Source of the DNA: Colwellia sp. TT2012
Lineage (GTDB): Bacteria > Pseudomonadota > Gammaproteobacteria > Enterobacterales > Alteromonadaceae
Assembly (NCBI RefSeq): GCF_001440345.1
Contig: NZ_LJYX01000017.1
Span: 682,001-746,000 of the forward strand
Direction of reading: 5' to 3'
Length of the DNA: 64,000 nucleotides
The notes under the pieces were generated by a model. The model made no database searches. It saw nothing but the letters and a program-made list of their open reading frames with translations, and was not told the DNA's origin. Below, in pieces: positions 9,083 to 16,969 of the stretch. Within the stretch, counting starts at the first letter, position 1. Each line of letters opens with the position of its first letter. Made by a program: the position numbers and the translations under genes.

Positions 9083-9198
9083 TTGGGTGGCGACCCAACC
9101 AGCCACACCTCGGCACATGAGTCGTCTGCTGCGGTTGCTTCCTTCCGGATCTGGCCGAGTTCACAGAGTATCATTGCGAGGGGACCGAAAGGGTCACC
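9083..9198 (-). ncRNA. ffs: 4.5S RNA, signal recognition particle RNA (ffs)
   Basis: Minus-strand small SRP RNA. The diagnostic domain IV segment CCAGATCCGGAAGGAAGCA, with its asymmetric loop and GGAA tetraloop, is present. The 5' end GGTGACCC pairs with GGGTCGCC near the 3' end. A GGTTGGGT/ACCCAACC hairpin at the 3' edge, followed by a pyrimidine-rich stretch, probably ends transcription. The RNA binds Ffh and targets inner-membrane proteins co-translationally. The exact ends are estimates. Short reading frames that overlap this locus on both strands are shadows of the RNA. Confidence 0.93.
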
Positions 9199-9238
9199 AT
9201 AGAGGCTTTAAAATAAATAACATCTTAAAGCGGCGCAA

Positions 9239-9267
9239 ATTATCGCTAAAGCTAAGTAAATTTGCAA
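9239..9267 (-). promoter_or_regulatory. Sigma-70 promoter for ffs
   Basis: Minus-strand TTGCAA, a 17-bp spacer, GATAAT, then a GC-rich discriminator (TTGCGCCGC). The predicted start gives a leader of roughly 35 nt before the mature 4.5S RNA, consistent with the RNase P-processed precursor known in E. coli. GC-rich discriminators are common at stable-RNA promoters. Confidence 0.65.
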
Positions 9268-9339
9268 GCATAAGTTGGTAAAAACTGACTGTTTGCTTAT
9301 TTTTCCATCTCTACACTAAAATTATCGATCCTTAGGTAC

Positions 9340-10272
9340 TTATTTAGCCCGTTTTTTAGCCAGCTTTTCATCCACCTCTAATAACACCGATTTAATAATT
9401 AATAAATTTTCTTTACCTATACGTAGTAGAAGTTTGTCACTATCATCTAGCGCTTCCAGTTGCGGATCATGATACTTATACATAACACTGCTACGTGTTA
9501 CATTCATTGCTGATTTAGGTAACTCCATATCGAGTACCCGGGTTATAGCGTCTTGCAAGGTATAAGAAAAATCATCTTCATAGCCAAGTTCACTATACGC
9601 TTCATCAATTAATGGCTTAAGGTCAACATACCATTGCACTAAGGTTGTGCTATCAACTGAACGTAATAGGTCGACATAGATGTCAAATCGTTTACTGGTA
9701 TCTTCGTCCCACTGCCAAACGTTTTTCTCGCCATCTATATTGGTTGATTGCTCATCAATAGCGAATTTTACTTGAGGCTGAATAAAGGGGCTATGTTCAT
9801 AAGCCAGTAGGCCCTGAGCAAAATTATCGGTAAAAACTACAAAACGGCGAATTATATCGTCAGTAATTAACAGTGATAATAACTCATTGCGCCAGGTTAA
9901 TTCTGGTAATTTACCTTGAAGCCAAACATCACTTTCATCCAATGGCGGTAATGTCAGCGCAATAACCTGTTCGATATCAAGCGCTTTAACAGTTGCCGCC
10001 ACCTCTTCGGTAACATCTGTTACCACATCAAGTGATACATCAATACTGTCATTAATTTCTTCCTCGTTGTGCCTTGTCGCAGAGATGTTGTCACCCTGCG
10101 CTAGTTCTAACAATTTACTTGAATCCACAGGGCGTTGTTCGGTTTTCCCTGTTGAAAATTGCCATAAAGCGACAGCGACTAAAACAATAGTCACGATAAA
10201 TATAATCAATGGGCCGGTATTTTTTTTACTTTCGCCCCGCTCATTTAACTGTGTTGCTGCTACGTTTTCCAT
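9340..10272 (-). CDS. DUF3014 family membrane-anchored protein
   Basis: 310 residues. A short cytoplasmic head with positive charges (ERGESKKN) is followed by one transmembrane helix (about residues 20-40) and a soluble, acidic C-terminal domain that should face the periplasm. The sequence from PPLDESDVWLQ through the WRNELLSLLITDDIIRRFVVFTDN segment to the LLRIGKENLLIIKSVLLEV end matches the DUF3014 family, which has no known function. It is single and on the minus strand, upstream of ffs and downstream of maiA. Confidence 0.75.
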   Translation of the reverse strand: MENVAATQLNERGESKKNTGPLIIFIVTIVLVAVALWQFSTGKTEQRPVDSSKLLELAQGDNISATRHNEEEINDSIDVSLDVVTDVTEEVAATVKALDIEQVIALTLPPLDESDVWLQGKLPELTWRNELLSLLITDDIIRRFVVFTDNFAQGLLAYEHSPFIQPQVKFAIDEQSTNIDGEKNVWQWDEDTSKRFDIYVDLLRSVDSTTLVQWYVDLKPLIDEAYSELGYEDDFSYTLQDAITRVLDMELPKSAMNVTRSSVMYKYHDPQLEALDDSDKLLLRIGKENLLIIKSVLLEVDEKLAKKRAK

Positions 10273-10490
10273 GGCTATCCAAATTATTTTGAGTTAATGC
10301 TAAGTAAACATTATTGCAACGCTTTTTGCCTCGTTATGCAACCATCATGTGCAGTTATTTTGCTTTTTATCGGTGTTTTTTGTTTTAAAGTGTCAATCAC
10401 TTAACAATAGCCCATTGTTCTCTGGCCGAGATTTAATGCGTTAATATTATTAAAATGTTAGGGCTGTATAGTTTTCAGGGTTAAACTTAC

Positions 10491-11129
10491 TTACTGGGCA
10501 TCGGCCTGGTTTTCGGGTAGCGCTTTGATAAAGGCAGGCAGCTTATTACAGTTTTCAACCACTTGGTTAATTAGTGGATAAGCGCTCATATCAACCTTAA
10601 ATCGATGGGCATTATACACTTGCGCGACTAAACAAATATCAGCAACACTTATTGTATCAGCAAAGCAATACTGCCCTGCACTAGCCGTTAATTGTTTTTC
10701 TATGGCTTTAAACCCTATGGCCATCCAATGTTCAAGCCATAGCTGTTTCGCCTCAGCGCTAATGTTTAGTGAGTTAGCTAAGTATTGTTGTACTCGTAAG
10801 TTATTCAGGGGGTGAACCTCACAGACTATATCCAAAGCTAAGGCCTGAACTTTTGCTTTTGCTTTTGCATCGCTTGGGTATAAAGCATATTTTGGCTTAC
10901 TTTGCTCCAGATAATCAATAATGGCTAACGATTGGTTTAACGAAAAATCGCCATCCACTAAGGTTGGCACTAAATGGTTAGGGTTGAGTTCACTATACTC
11001 GCGGCCATGTTGTTCACCGCCATTTTTAACTAGATGTATAGAAATGGATTCAAAGGGTATATCTTTTAAATGCAGAGCAATCCGGACACGGTACGCGGCC
11101 GTAGAACGCCAGTAGCCATAAAGTTTCAT
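10491..11129 (-). CDS. maiA: Maleylacetoacetate isomerase (zeta-class GST)
   Basis: 212 residues, the normal length for the family. The N-terminal thioredoxin-like fold has the zeta-class signature RSTAAYRVRIALHLK (serine kept as the glutathione-activating residue), the NPNHLVPTL cis-proline loop and the SLAIIDYLE motif. The C-terminal helical domain carries the VADICLVAQVYNA segment. The enzyme isomerises maleylacetoacetate to fumarylacetoacetate using glutathione, the penultimate step of tyrosine/homogentisate degradation. It follows fahA on the same strand, but a MITE-like element and a branched terminator-like hairpin lie between them, the hairpin ending about 30 bp before this start codon. 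Confidence 0.92.
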   Translation of the reverse strand: MKLYGYWRSTAAYRVRIALHLKDIPFESISIHLVKNGGEQHGREYSELNPNHLVPTLVDGDFSLNQSLAIIDYLEQSKPKYALYPSDAKAKAKVQALALDIVCEVHPLNNLRVQQYLANSLNISAEAKQLWLEHWMAIGFKAIEKQLTASAGQYCFADTISVADICLVAQVYNAHRFKVDMSAYPLINQVVENCNKLPAFIKALPENQADAQ

Positions 11130-11156
11130 CGTATTCCTTATATTGAGTTATTAGTC

Positions 11157-11226
11157 TTAAAAAAAATGCTAATTACCTGATTGAGTTAACGTCTCTAGTT
11201 AGCTCAAGTACTGATAATTAGCATTT
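11157..11226 (-). terminator. Branched intrinsic terminator between fahA and maiA
   Basis: On the minus strand a perfect 12-bp outer stem (AAATGCTAATTA / TAATTAGCATTT) encloses a second stem, TTGAGCTAAC / GTTAACTCAA with one mismatch. It is followed by at least five further Ts after the stem. The tail ends about 28 bp before the maiA start codon. Confidence 0.65.
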
Positions 11227-11229
11227 ACT

Positions 11230-11494
11230 TATACCCAAGCGACTTCAATATGCTCGTTTCAGGACACCTGAGCGACTCATGATCAAGGCGCGTATTTTAT
11301 TCATGGTTGTTCCCTTAATTACATACGCAACGATGAACATGATTTGCTCAGATGTCCCCGTAGGGCTGGTTTAGAAACGCTTTATCCATCGTTATTGATT
11401 CGATAATAGAATAACTATTCTCTTCAATCAATGCCTTGCCTAAAGGCGTTTCTCATTCCAGCTCAATCCTGCATTTTGAGGTGGCTTGGGTATA
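11230..11494. mobile_element. MITE-like element with about 24-bp terminal inverted repeats
   Basis: 265-bp non-coding element bounded by inverted repeats that begin TATACCCAAGC at the left and end GCTTGGGTATA at the right. They extend to about 24 bp with three mismatches. There is no open reading frame inside, so it would be non-autonomous. It sits 30 bp beyond the fahA stop codon. A TA-rich target is suggested by the flanks, but no clear longer target duplication is seen. Dispersed copies in the genome are expected but cannot be checked here. Confidence 0.7.
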
Positions 11495-11524
11495 TATTTA
11501 GTTAAAGTGGTTTTAGCTTAAAAA

Positions 11525-12514
11525 CTACTGTGCTTTATATTCAACAACTTTTTGGTCAATGGCACCAAAAATACTGCTACCTTCATTATCAAACATCTCA
11601 ATGCGTACGGTATCACCAAAACTCATAAAGGGTGTCACAGCTTTGCCATCGGCAATAATCTCTAACATACGAATTTCAGCTAAACAGCTTGATCCTGCTG
11701 AACGGTCGTAGTTTGAAATAGTACCAGAGCCTATAACACAACCGGCTGATAATGGCCGTGTTTTGGCTGCATGAGCAACAATGGTTGGAAAATCAAAGGT
11801 CATGTCTACACCACAGTTTGGCTGACCAAATAGCGCTTTGTTTAAATGGGTTGTTAACGGTAGGTGTAATTTTTTACCATCCCATGCATCACCTAATTCA
11901 TCAGGTGTTACCGCAACCGGAGAAAAAGCACTTGACGGTTTAGCTTGGAAAAAGCCAAAACCTTTCGCTAATTCACCAGGAATTAAATTACGTAAAGAGA
12001 CATCATTAACCAACATAAGTAACTTAATATGCTTGGCTGCTTGCTCTGGTGTTGCGCCCATAGGAACATCATCAGTGATCACAGCGACTTCCGATTCAAA
12101 ATCAATACCAAACTCTTCACTGGCAACGGCAATATCATCACGTGGACCAATAAAAGCATCTGAGCCACCTTGATACATTAATGGATCGGTCCAAAATGTT
12201 TCCGGCATTTCAGCATTACGCGCTTTACGCACTAACTCAACATGATTTACGTAGGCACTAGCATCAGCCCACTGATAGGCACGAGGCAATGGTGATTCAC
12301 ATTGATCTTGTTCAAAAACTAAGGTATCAGTGATTTCATTGTTATTTAGCGATTGGTAAATTTCAGCTAATTTTGGTGAAATTTCACTCCAGTTATCAAT
12401 AGCAGCTTGTAAAGTTGTGGCAATATCACTGACCACGACAGCTTTATCAAGTGCGCGACTAACAACAACGAGTTGACCGTCGCGTGTATTATTTTTAAGT
12501 GTTGCTAATTTCAT
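11525..12514 (-). CDS. fahA: Fumarylacetoacetate hydrolase family protein
   Basis: 329 residues, matching the shorter bacterial FahA-type enzymes. The metal-binding core is visible: DFESEVAV (two glutamates) followed by VNDVSLRNLIPGELAKGFGFFQAKP and CVIGSGTISNYD in the C-terminal half. It hydrolyses fumarylacetoacetate to fumarate and acetoacetate, the last step of tyrosine breakdown. It lies between tyrR and maiA on one strand, a gene order I associate with Shewanella relatives. Hydroxyphenylpyruvate dioxygenase and homogentisate dioxygenase genes are not in the window, so the middle of the pathway must be encoded elsewhere. Confidence 0.88.
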   Translation of the reverse strand: MKLATLKNNTRDGQLVVVSRALDKAVVVSDIATTLQAAIDNWSEISPKLAEIYQSLNNNEITDTLVFEQDQCESPLPRAYQWADASAYVNHVELVRKARNAEMPETFWTDPLMYQGGSDAFIGPRDDIAVASEEFGIDFESEVAVITDDVPMGATPEQAAKHIKLLMLVNDVSLRNLIPGELAKGFGFFQAKPSSAFSPVAVTPDELGDAWDGKKLHLPLTTHLNKALFGQPNCGVDMTFDFPTIVAHAAKTRPLSAGCVIGSGTISNYDRSAGSSCLAEIRMLEIIADGKAVTPFMSFGDTVRIEMFDNEGSSIFGAIDQKVVEYKAQ

Positions 12515-12712
12515 TGTTAAACCTTTTAATTATATTAAATTATAACTGTAATATTTATCGATACATTTAAAGTATAAAAGTATGGTACGAATTTTTCACC
12601 TGACAACCAAGCTATAGGGCCAGCTTATTCACTAACCGTACGGCATAATTTCTTTACGGTTATTATTACACTGCTAAGACACTTGTTTTACGCCAAGTAA
12701 GTGTCTTAGCCG

Positions 12713-14263
12713 TTATATTTTAACTGTTTTTTTATTAATATCGTATTCACGTAATTTATTAGCGATTGCGGTATGGCTAAGGCCAAGTTTCTTAGCAAGT
12801 TGTCTGGTGCTTGGGTAAGCTGGATAGAGCTTACGTAACAGATCAGCTTCAAATTTTTTCACTGCCGCATCTAGTGTGCCCTCAAACTCTTGCTCTAAAT
12901 AGCCATGTTCGCGGGTATAAGCCGGTAATGCTAAGTGACTTATTTCGATTTCATCGCCCTCAAGCAGTGAAGCGGCCCGGGTAAGTACGTTTTCTAATTG
13001 ACGGATATTACCTGGCCATGGGTAATGTTCAATAAAGTCACGACAATCATCGCTAACTTTAAGATGGCTGCGACCAATTTGATGAGCAGCTTTACCGATA
13101 AAAAACTCTACCAAGGGTAAAATATCGCTACGACGTTCTCTAAGGGCTGGTAATGTTAAACCAAAAGCATTGAGTCGATAATAAAGATCTTCTCTAAAGT
13201 CCCCGATTGAAACAAGGTTTAATAAATCCTTATTGGTCGAGCTAATGATACGCACATTTACGGTAACTTCTTGCTCTGAATCGACACGCCTAAAACTACC
13301 GTTTTGTATTACCCGCAATAGTTTACTCTGTAGTGTAGCTGACATTTCACCAATTTCATCAAGAAAAACAGTACCGCCATCCGCCATTTCAAAGAGGCCA
13401 CGTCTACTTGATTCTTGATCTTTCTCGCCAACACCAAATAATTCAGACTCAGCGACATCATCAGGTAAAGCGGCACAATTTAAGGTCATAAAAGCATGCT
13501 CGGCACGCTTACTAGCACCATGACAAGCCCGTGCAAGTAACTCTTTACCGGTACCGGTTTCACCCATAATTAAAATAGAAGAATCGAGTGACGACATGCG
13601 CTTAGCTTCACGAATAACTTTTCGCATAGCACTTGAAGTTGCCTGAATACCTGAAAAAGTATTTTCTTTAGGCTGTTTAAAGGCATTCATTTGTTGACCA
13701 AGGCGCGCTTCAGATTTTAAAATTAACACGGCCCCGGCAAGTACACAGCTGTCATTTTCACCCGTAACATGAATTGGCATGATGTCAGCAACATAATCAT
13801 CGCCTAGAAATTTTAACCGTCTAGTTTGCGCAAGTACATCCTTAGCATCTAACCAGCGATTAAAATTAAAACCTTTCAACCACAAGCTAATATGTTGACC
13901 GACAAGGGAATCTTCATCTTCACCAATAATGTTTGAGACTATGGTATTAACAATACGAACATTGCCTTTTCTATCGATTGAAATAAAGGGGTCAGGGAAG
14001 GTTTTAATTAAGGTGGCAAGTTCATTTCTTTCACGCTCAGATGGCATGTAAGGTGCTGTTTTTACATCACCTACTCCCTCAATCAAGCGTAATTGCGGCA
14101 TAAAGGTTTGTAAGTCGGAAAAATCTAAATCAGGAATATTAATAAAAATACGCCCAGGCTGCATCAATTCAATACCACGTACATTAATGCCGTGTTCAAC
14201 AAAGATACCTAATACTTTTTGTCCCATGCCAACACGGTCATGACAAGTAATTTCCAAACGCAT
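12713..14263 (-). CDS. tyrR: Aromatic amino acid regulator TyrR/PhhR
   Basis: 516 residues from the ATG of MRLEITCHDRVGMGQK, which matches the family start; an in-frame start ten codons upstream is less likely. Order: N-terminal ACT domain (1-70), PAS domain (about 75-185), AAA+ ATPase domain with Walker A GETGTGKE and Walker B GTVFLDEIGEM, and a C-terminal helix-turn-helix (STRQLAKKLGLSHTAIANKL). The AAA+ domain lacks the GAFTGA loop needed to engage sigma-54 (the position reads GVGEKDQESS), so it should act on sigma-70 promoters as E. coli TyrR does. It senses aromatic amino acids and sits between phhB and fahA. A TyrR box upstream suggests autoregulation. Confidence 0.92.
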   Translation of the reverse strand: MRLEITCHDRVGMGQKVLGIFVEHGINVRGIELMQPGRIFINIPDLDFSDLQTFMPQLRLIEGVGDVKTAPYMPSERERNELATLIKTFPDPFISIDRKGNVRIVNTIVSNIIGEDEDSLVGQHISLWLKGFNFNRWLDAKDVLAQTRRLKFLGDDYVADIMPIHVTGENDSCVLAGAVLILKSEARLGQQMNAFKQPKENTFSGIQATSSAMRKVIREAKRMSSLDSSILIMGETGTGKELLARACHGASKRAEHAFMTLNCAALPDDVAESELFGVGEKDQESSRRGLFEMADGGTVFLDEIGEMSATLQSKLLRVIQNGSFRRVDSEQEVTVNVRIISSTNKDLLNLVSIGDFREDLYYRLNAFGLTLPALRERRSDILPLVEFFIGKAAHQIGRSHLKVSDDCRDFIEHYPWPGNIRQLENVLTRAASLLEGDEIEISHLALPAYTREHGYLEQEFEGTLDAAVKKFEADLLRKLYPAYPSTRQLAKKLGLSHTAIANKLREYDINKKTVKI

Positions 14264-14302
14264 TTCACAAGCCCTTAATCTAGAATTTAACAAAAGGGCT
14301 AT

Positions 14303-14320
14303 TGTAAACTAATTTTTACG
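14303..14320. promoter_or_regulatory. TyrR box upstream of tyrR
   Basis: TGTAAA-CTAATT-TTTACG matches 11 of the 12 defined positions of the TyrR consensus TGTAAA-N6-TTTACA. It lies 40-57 bp before the tyrR start codon and overlaps a minus-strand -10 candidate (TACAAT), which would fit negative autoregulation. Confidence 0.7.
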
Positions 14321-14428
14321 TTAATAAAGCACAACATTTACCAAGTTGAATTTTGATAAATGTCAGTACTTAAATTTGCTCTATATTTCACTTAAACAAT
14401 AATGTAAACGAGTTACTTAAGTAAGTTA

Positions 14429-14779
14429 TTAACCCAATTCATCGGTTTTAGCTGCGCAGATAAAATCATTTTTATGCAGCCCACCAATAGAGTGTGTCCA
14501 CCATGTAACAGTAACCTTACCCCATTCAAGTAAAATAGAGGGATGATGGAACTCACTTTCTGCCAGCTCTGACACTTTATTGGCAAATGCCCAGGCCAAC
14601 TTATAATTTTTAAATTTATATTCACGCTCAAGCATCATGACATTATCACGTACTTGTGGCACCCAATCTGGAATTAAGGCAATCAGTTCTTTCAGCTCTT
14701 CATCACTTACTTTGGGTGCATCGACGTGACAAGCTTCACATGCTTGACTCGCTAATATATCACTTGATTGTGCAGTCAT
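14429..14779 (-). CDS. phhB: Pterin-4a-carbinolamine dehydratase
   Basis: 116 residues. It carries the family's active-site segment [21 protein letters not shown], with the adjacent histidines, and the C-terminal [11 protein letters not shown] motif. The enzyme dehydrates 4a-hydroxytetrahydrobiopterin so that the pterin cofactor of phenylalanine hydroxylase can be recycled. It lies 67 bp downstream of phhA on the same strand and is almost certainly co-transcribed with it. The N-terminal extension ([14 protein letters not shown]) is typical of gammaproteobacterial members. Confidence 0.92.
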   Translation of the reverse strand: MTAQSSDILASQACEACHVDAPKVSDEELKELIALIPDWVPQVRDNVMMLEREYKFKNYKLAWAFANKVSELAESEFHHPSILLEWGKVTVTWWTHSIGGLHKNDFICAAKTDELG

Positions 14780-14846
14780 TATTTATCCTTAGTGTTTTTT
14801 ATTTATTTGCTACATTGCTTTTACTTGACTTATCCTAGCTGAATCA

Positions 14847-15650
14847 TTAACTGGCTTGTTTTGTCTCAAATTTAGCTTCGTGCAGACCTAACCTTTGCGC
14901 TTTAGCAACTAACGCCATAATGTCATCAACTTCTAACTTTCGAATTTCATCTAAGTCAGATACTTTAGTCAGCAGGTAATATATAGGTTGCATAATATCG
15001 ATACGATAAGGCGTTCTTAAAATATCTAACACATTAAAAGGTTTACGTTCCACCTCCGTATTGTGCATAGCGTATTCCGTTTCCCCTGGTGAGGACAATA
15101 CACCACCACCGTATATACGCAGGCCTTTTGGCGTATCGAGCAAACCAAATTCAATAGTAAACCAATATAGGCGAGCTAAAAACACCCGTTGCTCTTTGCT
15201 GGCATTTAAGCCCATCTTGCCAAACGCTTCGGTGTAGTTGGCAAAAGAAGGGTTAGTTAACAGAGGACAATGACCAAATATTTCATGAAAAATATCTGGC
15301 TCTTGTAAATAGTCCATTTCTTCACGACTACGAATAAAGGTAGCAACGGGGAATTTCTTTTCAGAAAGTAGTTTAAAAAACTCGCCGAAACCGATTAAGG
15401 CCGGTACCGGGTAACATTGCCACCCTGTGGTTGCTTTTAAGACCTTGCTTACTTCATCAAGTTGCGGGATACGGTCGGTTGGCAAGTTTAATTTTACTAA
15501 ACCATCATGATATTCATCACAAGCTTTATCTTTAATGCATGCTAATTGACGAGCAAACAACTCCTGCCAAATGGAGTTTTCTTCTGCTGACCATTGTATA
15601 AAGCCCTGTTCATCAGGTACTTTAGAAATATACTTTGTGCCTTTTGCCAT
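14847..15650 (-). CDS. phhA: Phenylalanine-4-hydroxylase
   Basis: 267 residues from the ATG of MAKGTKYISKVPDEQG, preceded by AGAAAGG eight bases upstream. An in-frame start 25 codons earlier would lie inside the promoter region and is rejected. The iron-binding facial triad is visible: His122 and His127 in PDIFHEIFGHCP and Glu167 in YWFTIEFGLL. It converts phenylalanine to tyrosine with tetrahydropterin and oxygen. It is the first gene of a phhA-phhB unit followed by tyrR. A TyrR-box candidate at 15793-15810 and a palindrome at 15697-15716 lie upstream, which fits activation by the neighbouring TyrR. Confidence 0.95.
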   Translation of the reverse strand: MAKGTKYISKVPDEQGFIQWSAEENSIWQELFARQLACIKDKACDEYHDGLVKLNLPTDRIPQLDEVSKVLKATTGWQCYPVPALIGFGEFFKLLSEKKFPVATFIRSREEMDYLQEPDIFHEIFGHCPLLTNPSFANYTEAFGKMGLNASKEQRVFLARLYWFTIEFGLLDTPKGLRIYGGGVLSSPGETEYAMHNTEVERKPFNVLDILRTPYRIDIMQPIYYLLTKVSDLDEIRKLEVDDIMALVAKAQRLGLHEAKFETKQAS

Positions 15651-15696
15651 AGTGGTAACCTTTCTTCTTAAGCGACTTTTGTTATAATATTTTAAT

Positions 15697-15716
15697 GTAA
15701 TAATTTTTATTGTTAC
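15697..15716. promoter_or_regulatory. Inverted repeat in the phhA promoter region
   Basis: GTAATAATTTTTATTGTTAC is an 8-4-8 inverted repeat with one mismatched pair, 47-66 bp before the phhA ATG. It lies just upstream of a minus-strand -10 candidate TATTAT. Its position suits an operator; the protein that binds is unknown, and it does not match the TyrR box. Confidence 0.35.
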
Positions 15717-15775
15717 TGCATTCATCTTAAGACATCAGGGTAGATAAAATAAAGCAACACAAAACGGTCAAAAAA

Positions 15776-15795
15776 ACAACAAACACGTTTGTTGT
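15776..15795 (-). terminator. Intrinsic terminator after ycjF
   Basis: ACAACAAACACGTTTGTTGT forms an 8-9 bp stem with a tiny loop. On the minus strand it is followed by six Ts. It lies 47 bp past the ycjF stop and isolates phhA from ycjX-ycjF. Confidence 0.75.
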
Positions 15796-15810
15796 ACATG
15801 AAAGGTTACA
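15793..15810. promoter_or_regulatory. TyrR-box candidate upstream of phhA
   Basis: TGTACA-TGAAAG-GTTACA matches 10 of 12 defined positions of TGTAAA-N6-TTTACA. It lies about 143-160 bp before the phhA start codon and overlaps the end of the ycjF terminator hairpin. A distal site of this kind would suit activation by TyrR. Confidence 0.55.
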
Positions 15811-15841
15811 GGAGTAATTACAGCCAGAGATTCCCTGGTTA

Positions 15842-16969
15842 TTACGGTTTACTAGGACTGACTAACGCTTTAATTTGCTGAGTAATTTTTTTACGAACAT
15901 GGCTTAATTTAAGTTTTTCTTCAAATGGAATTGGTCGACAAAGCTCCATCGTTTTAGCACCTAACCTAGCGGTTAACATGCCGGCACCTAGCCCTTGGGC
16001 GAATCGAGCCGAGAGTTTACCCATCAACTCGGCGCCCAGCATGTCACTACCAAGGTCTGCCACTAATTCACTAGCGCCAGCATAAGCCATATTAACAAAC
16101 ACTTGTTTTATTAACTTTATTCGACTCCAGTAGCCCAGCTTCAAGCCATACAGTCCTGCTATTTTATTTATCATGCGTAAATTGCGCGATAACATAATTA
16201 ACATATCTATAAACGCTACCGGGCTTAAGGCAATTAAAACCACTGCTTCACTAGAGAACTTTGCGACTTCATTTAACGCTTTTTCATCAACTTTAGCTAA
16301 TACCACCCGCGAGTAGAGCTGAACTAACTCACTAGAACTATGCTCTGCCGCCAAAGCATCATGCCAAACCTGCTGTTCTTTCGTACAATCAAATACCAAA
16401 TCACAAGGTAGGTTGTCGCTAATATGGTTACAAAAATCTTTACCACGTTGATTCGATGATTCAGTATGCTGAACAGCATCTATTAATAACAGTTCCTTAG
16501 CTTGCTGTTTCATTTTCTGACGACTTTTGAACTGCTTAAGGCCAATAAATTCATGCCACAACACCTTACCAACCACCAAGGTCAATGAGGCTAATAACAA
16601 GGCATAAAGGCTAGTAATTATCGGAGAATTTTCAAAGCCAGCGATAAAGAAATCTACGGCTTCAATGGCAATTAAGGTGATAAATAAAGCGGTAATTATC
16701 CGCCATAGCCATGAATATTGGCCACCTTGCACGTTAGTAACACCTTGGTGTAGCTGTTCTCCATCAAGCTCTGCAGGTCTCAATTCATCTAGGTTACCTT
16801 CATCAGGGCTTAGCGGTAAATAGTCCTCATTAGTAAACAGAAGCTGTTCGGTTACCTTAGTACGAGTGTCTTTACCTTGATTATCACTTTGCTCAGCTAG
16901 GCTGTCACTCTCGCTAAAAAGTATTTGCTGAGCTAAGTTTTCTTTGTTTATGTTGTCTTTATTAGTCAT
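15842..16969 (-). CDS. ycjF: YcjF family inner-membrane protein (DUF697)
   Basis: 375 residues. A hydrophilic N-terminus (about 90 residues, with RPAELDGEQLHQGV) is followed by two transmembrane helices (about 92-140) and a long C-terminal domain. The C-terminal domain contains SPVAFIDMLIMLSRNLRMINKIAGLYG and LGAGMLTARLGAKTMELCRPIPF, both characteristic of YcjF/DUF697. Function is unknown; the family always accompanies the YcjX GTPase-like protein and has been linked to the phage-shock response. It overlaps ycjX by four bases, so translation is probably coupled. Confidence 0.88.
   Translation of the reverse strand: MTNKDNINKENLAQQILFSESDSLAEQSDNQGKDTRTKVTEQLLFTNEDYLPLSPDEGNLDELRPAELDGEQLHQGVTNVQGGQYSWLWRIITALFITLIAIEAVDFFIAGFENSPIITSLYALLLASLTLVVGKVLWHEFIGLKQFKSRQKMKQQAKELLLIDAVQHTESSNQRGKDFCNHISDNLPCDLVFDCTKEQQVWHDALAAEHSSSELVQLYSRVVLAKVDEKALNEVAKFSSEAVVLIALSPVAFIDMLIMLSRNLRMINKIAGLYGLKLGYWSRIKLIKQVFVNMAYAGASELVADLGSDMLGAELMGKLSARFAQGLGAGMLTARLGAKTMELCRPIPFEEKLKLSHVRKKITQQIKALVSPSKP

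Noticed and set aside
8923-9281. Several short frames on both strands around 9.1 kb
   Set aside because: They are shadows of the 4.5S RNA gene and the end of the ComFB gene.
12540-12565. TyrR-box-like TGTA/TACA repeat upstream of fahA
   Set aside because: The half-sites are 11 bp apart rather than 10 and the outer bases do not match, so it was not called.
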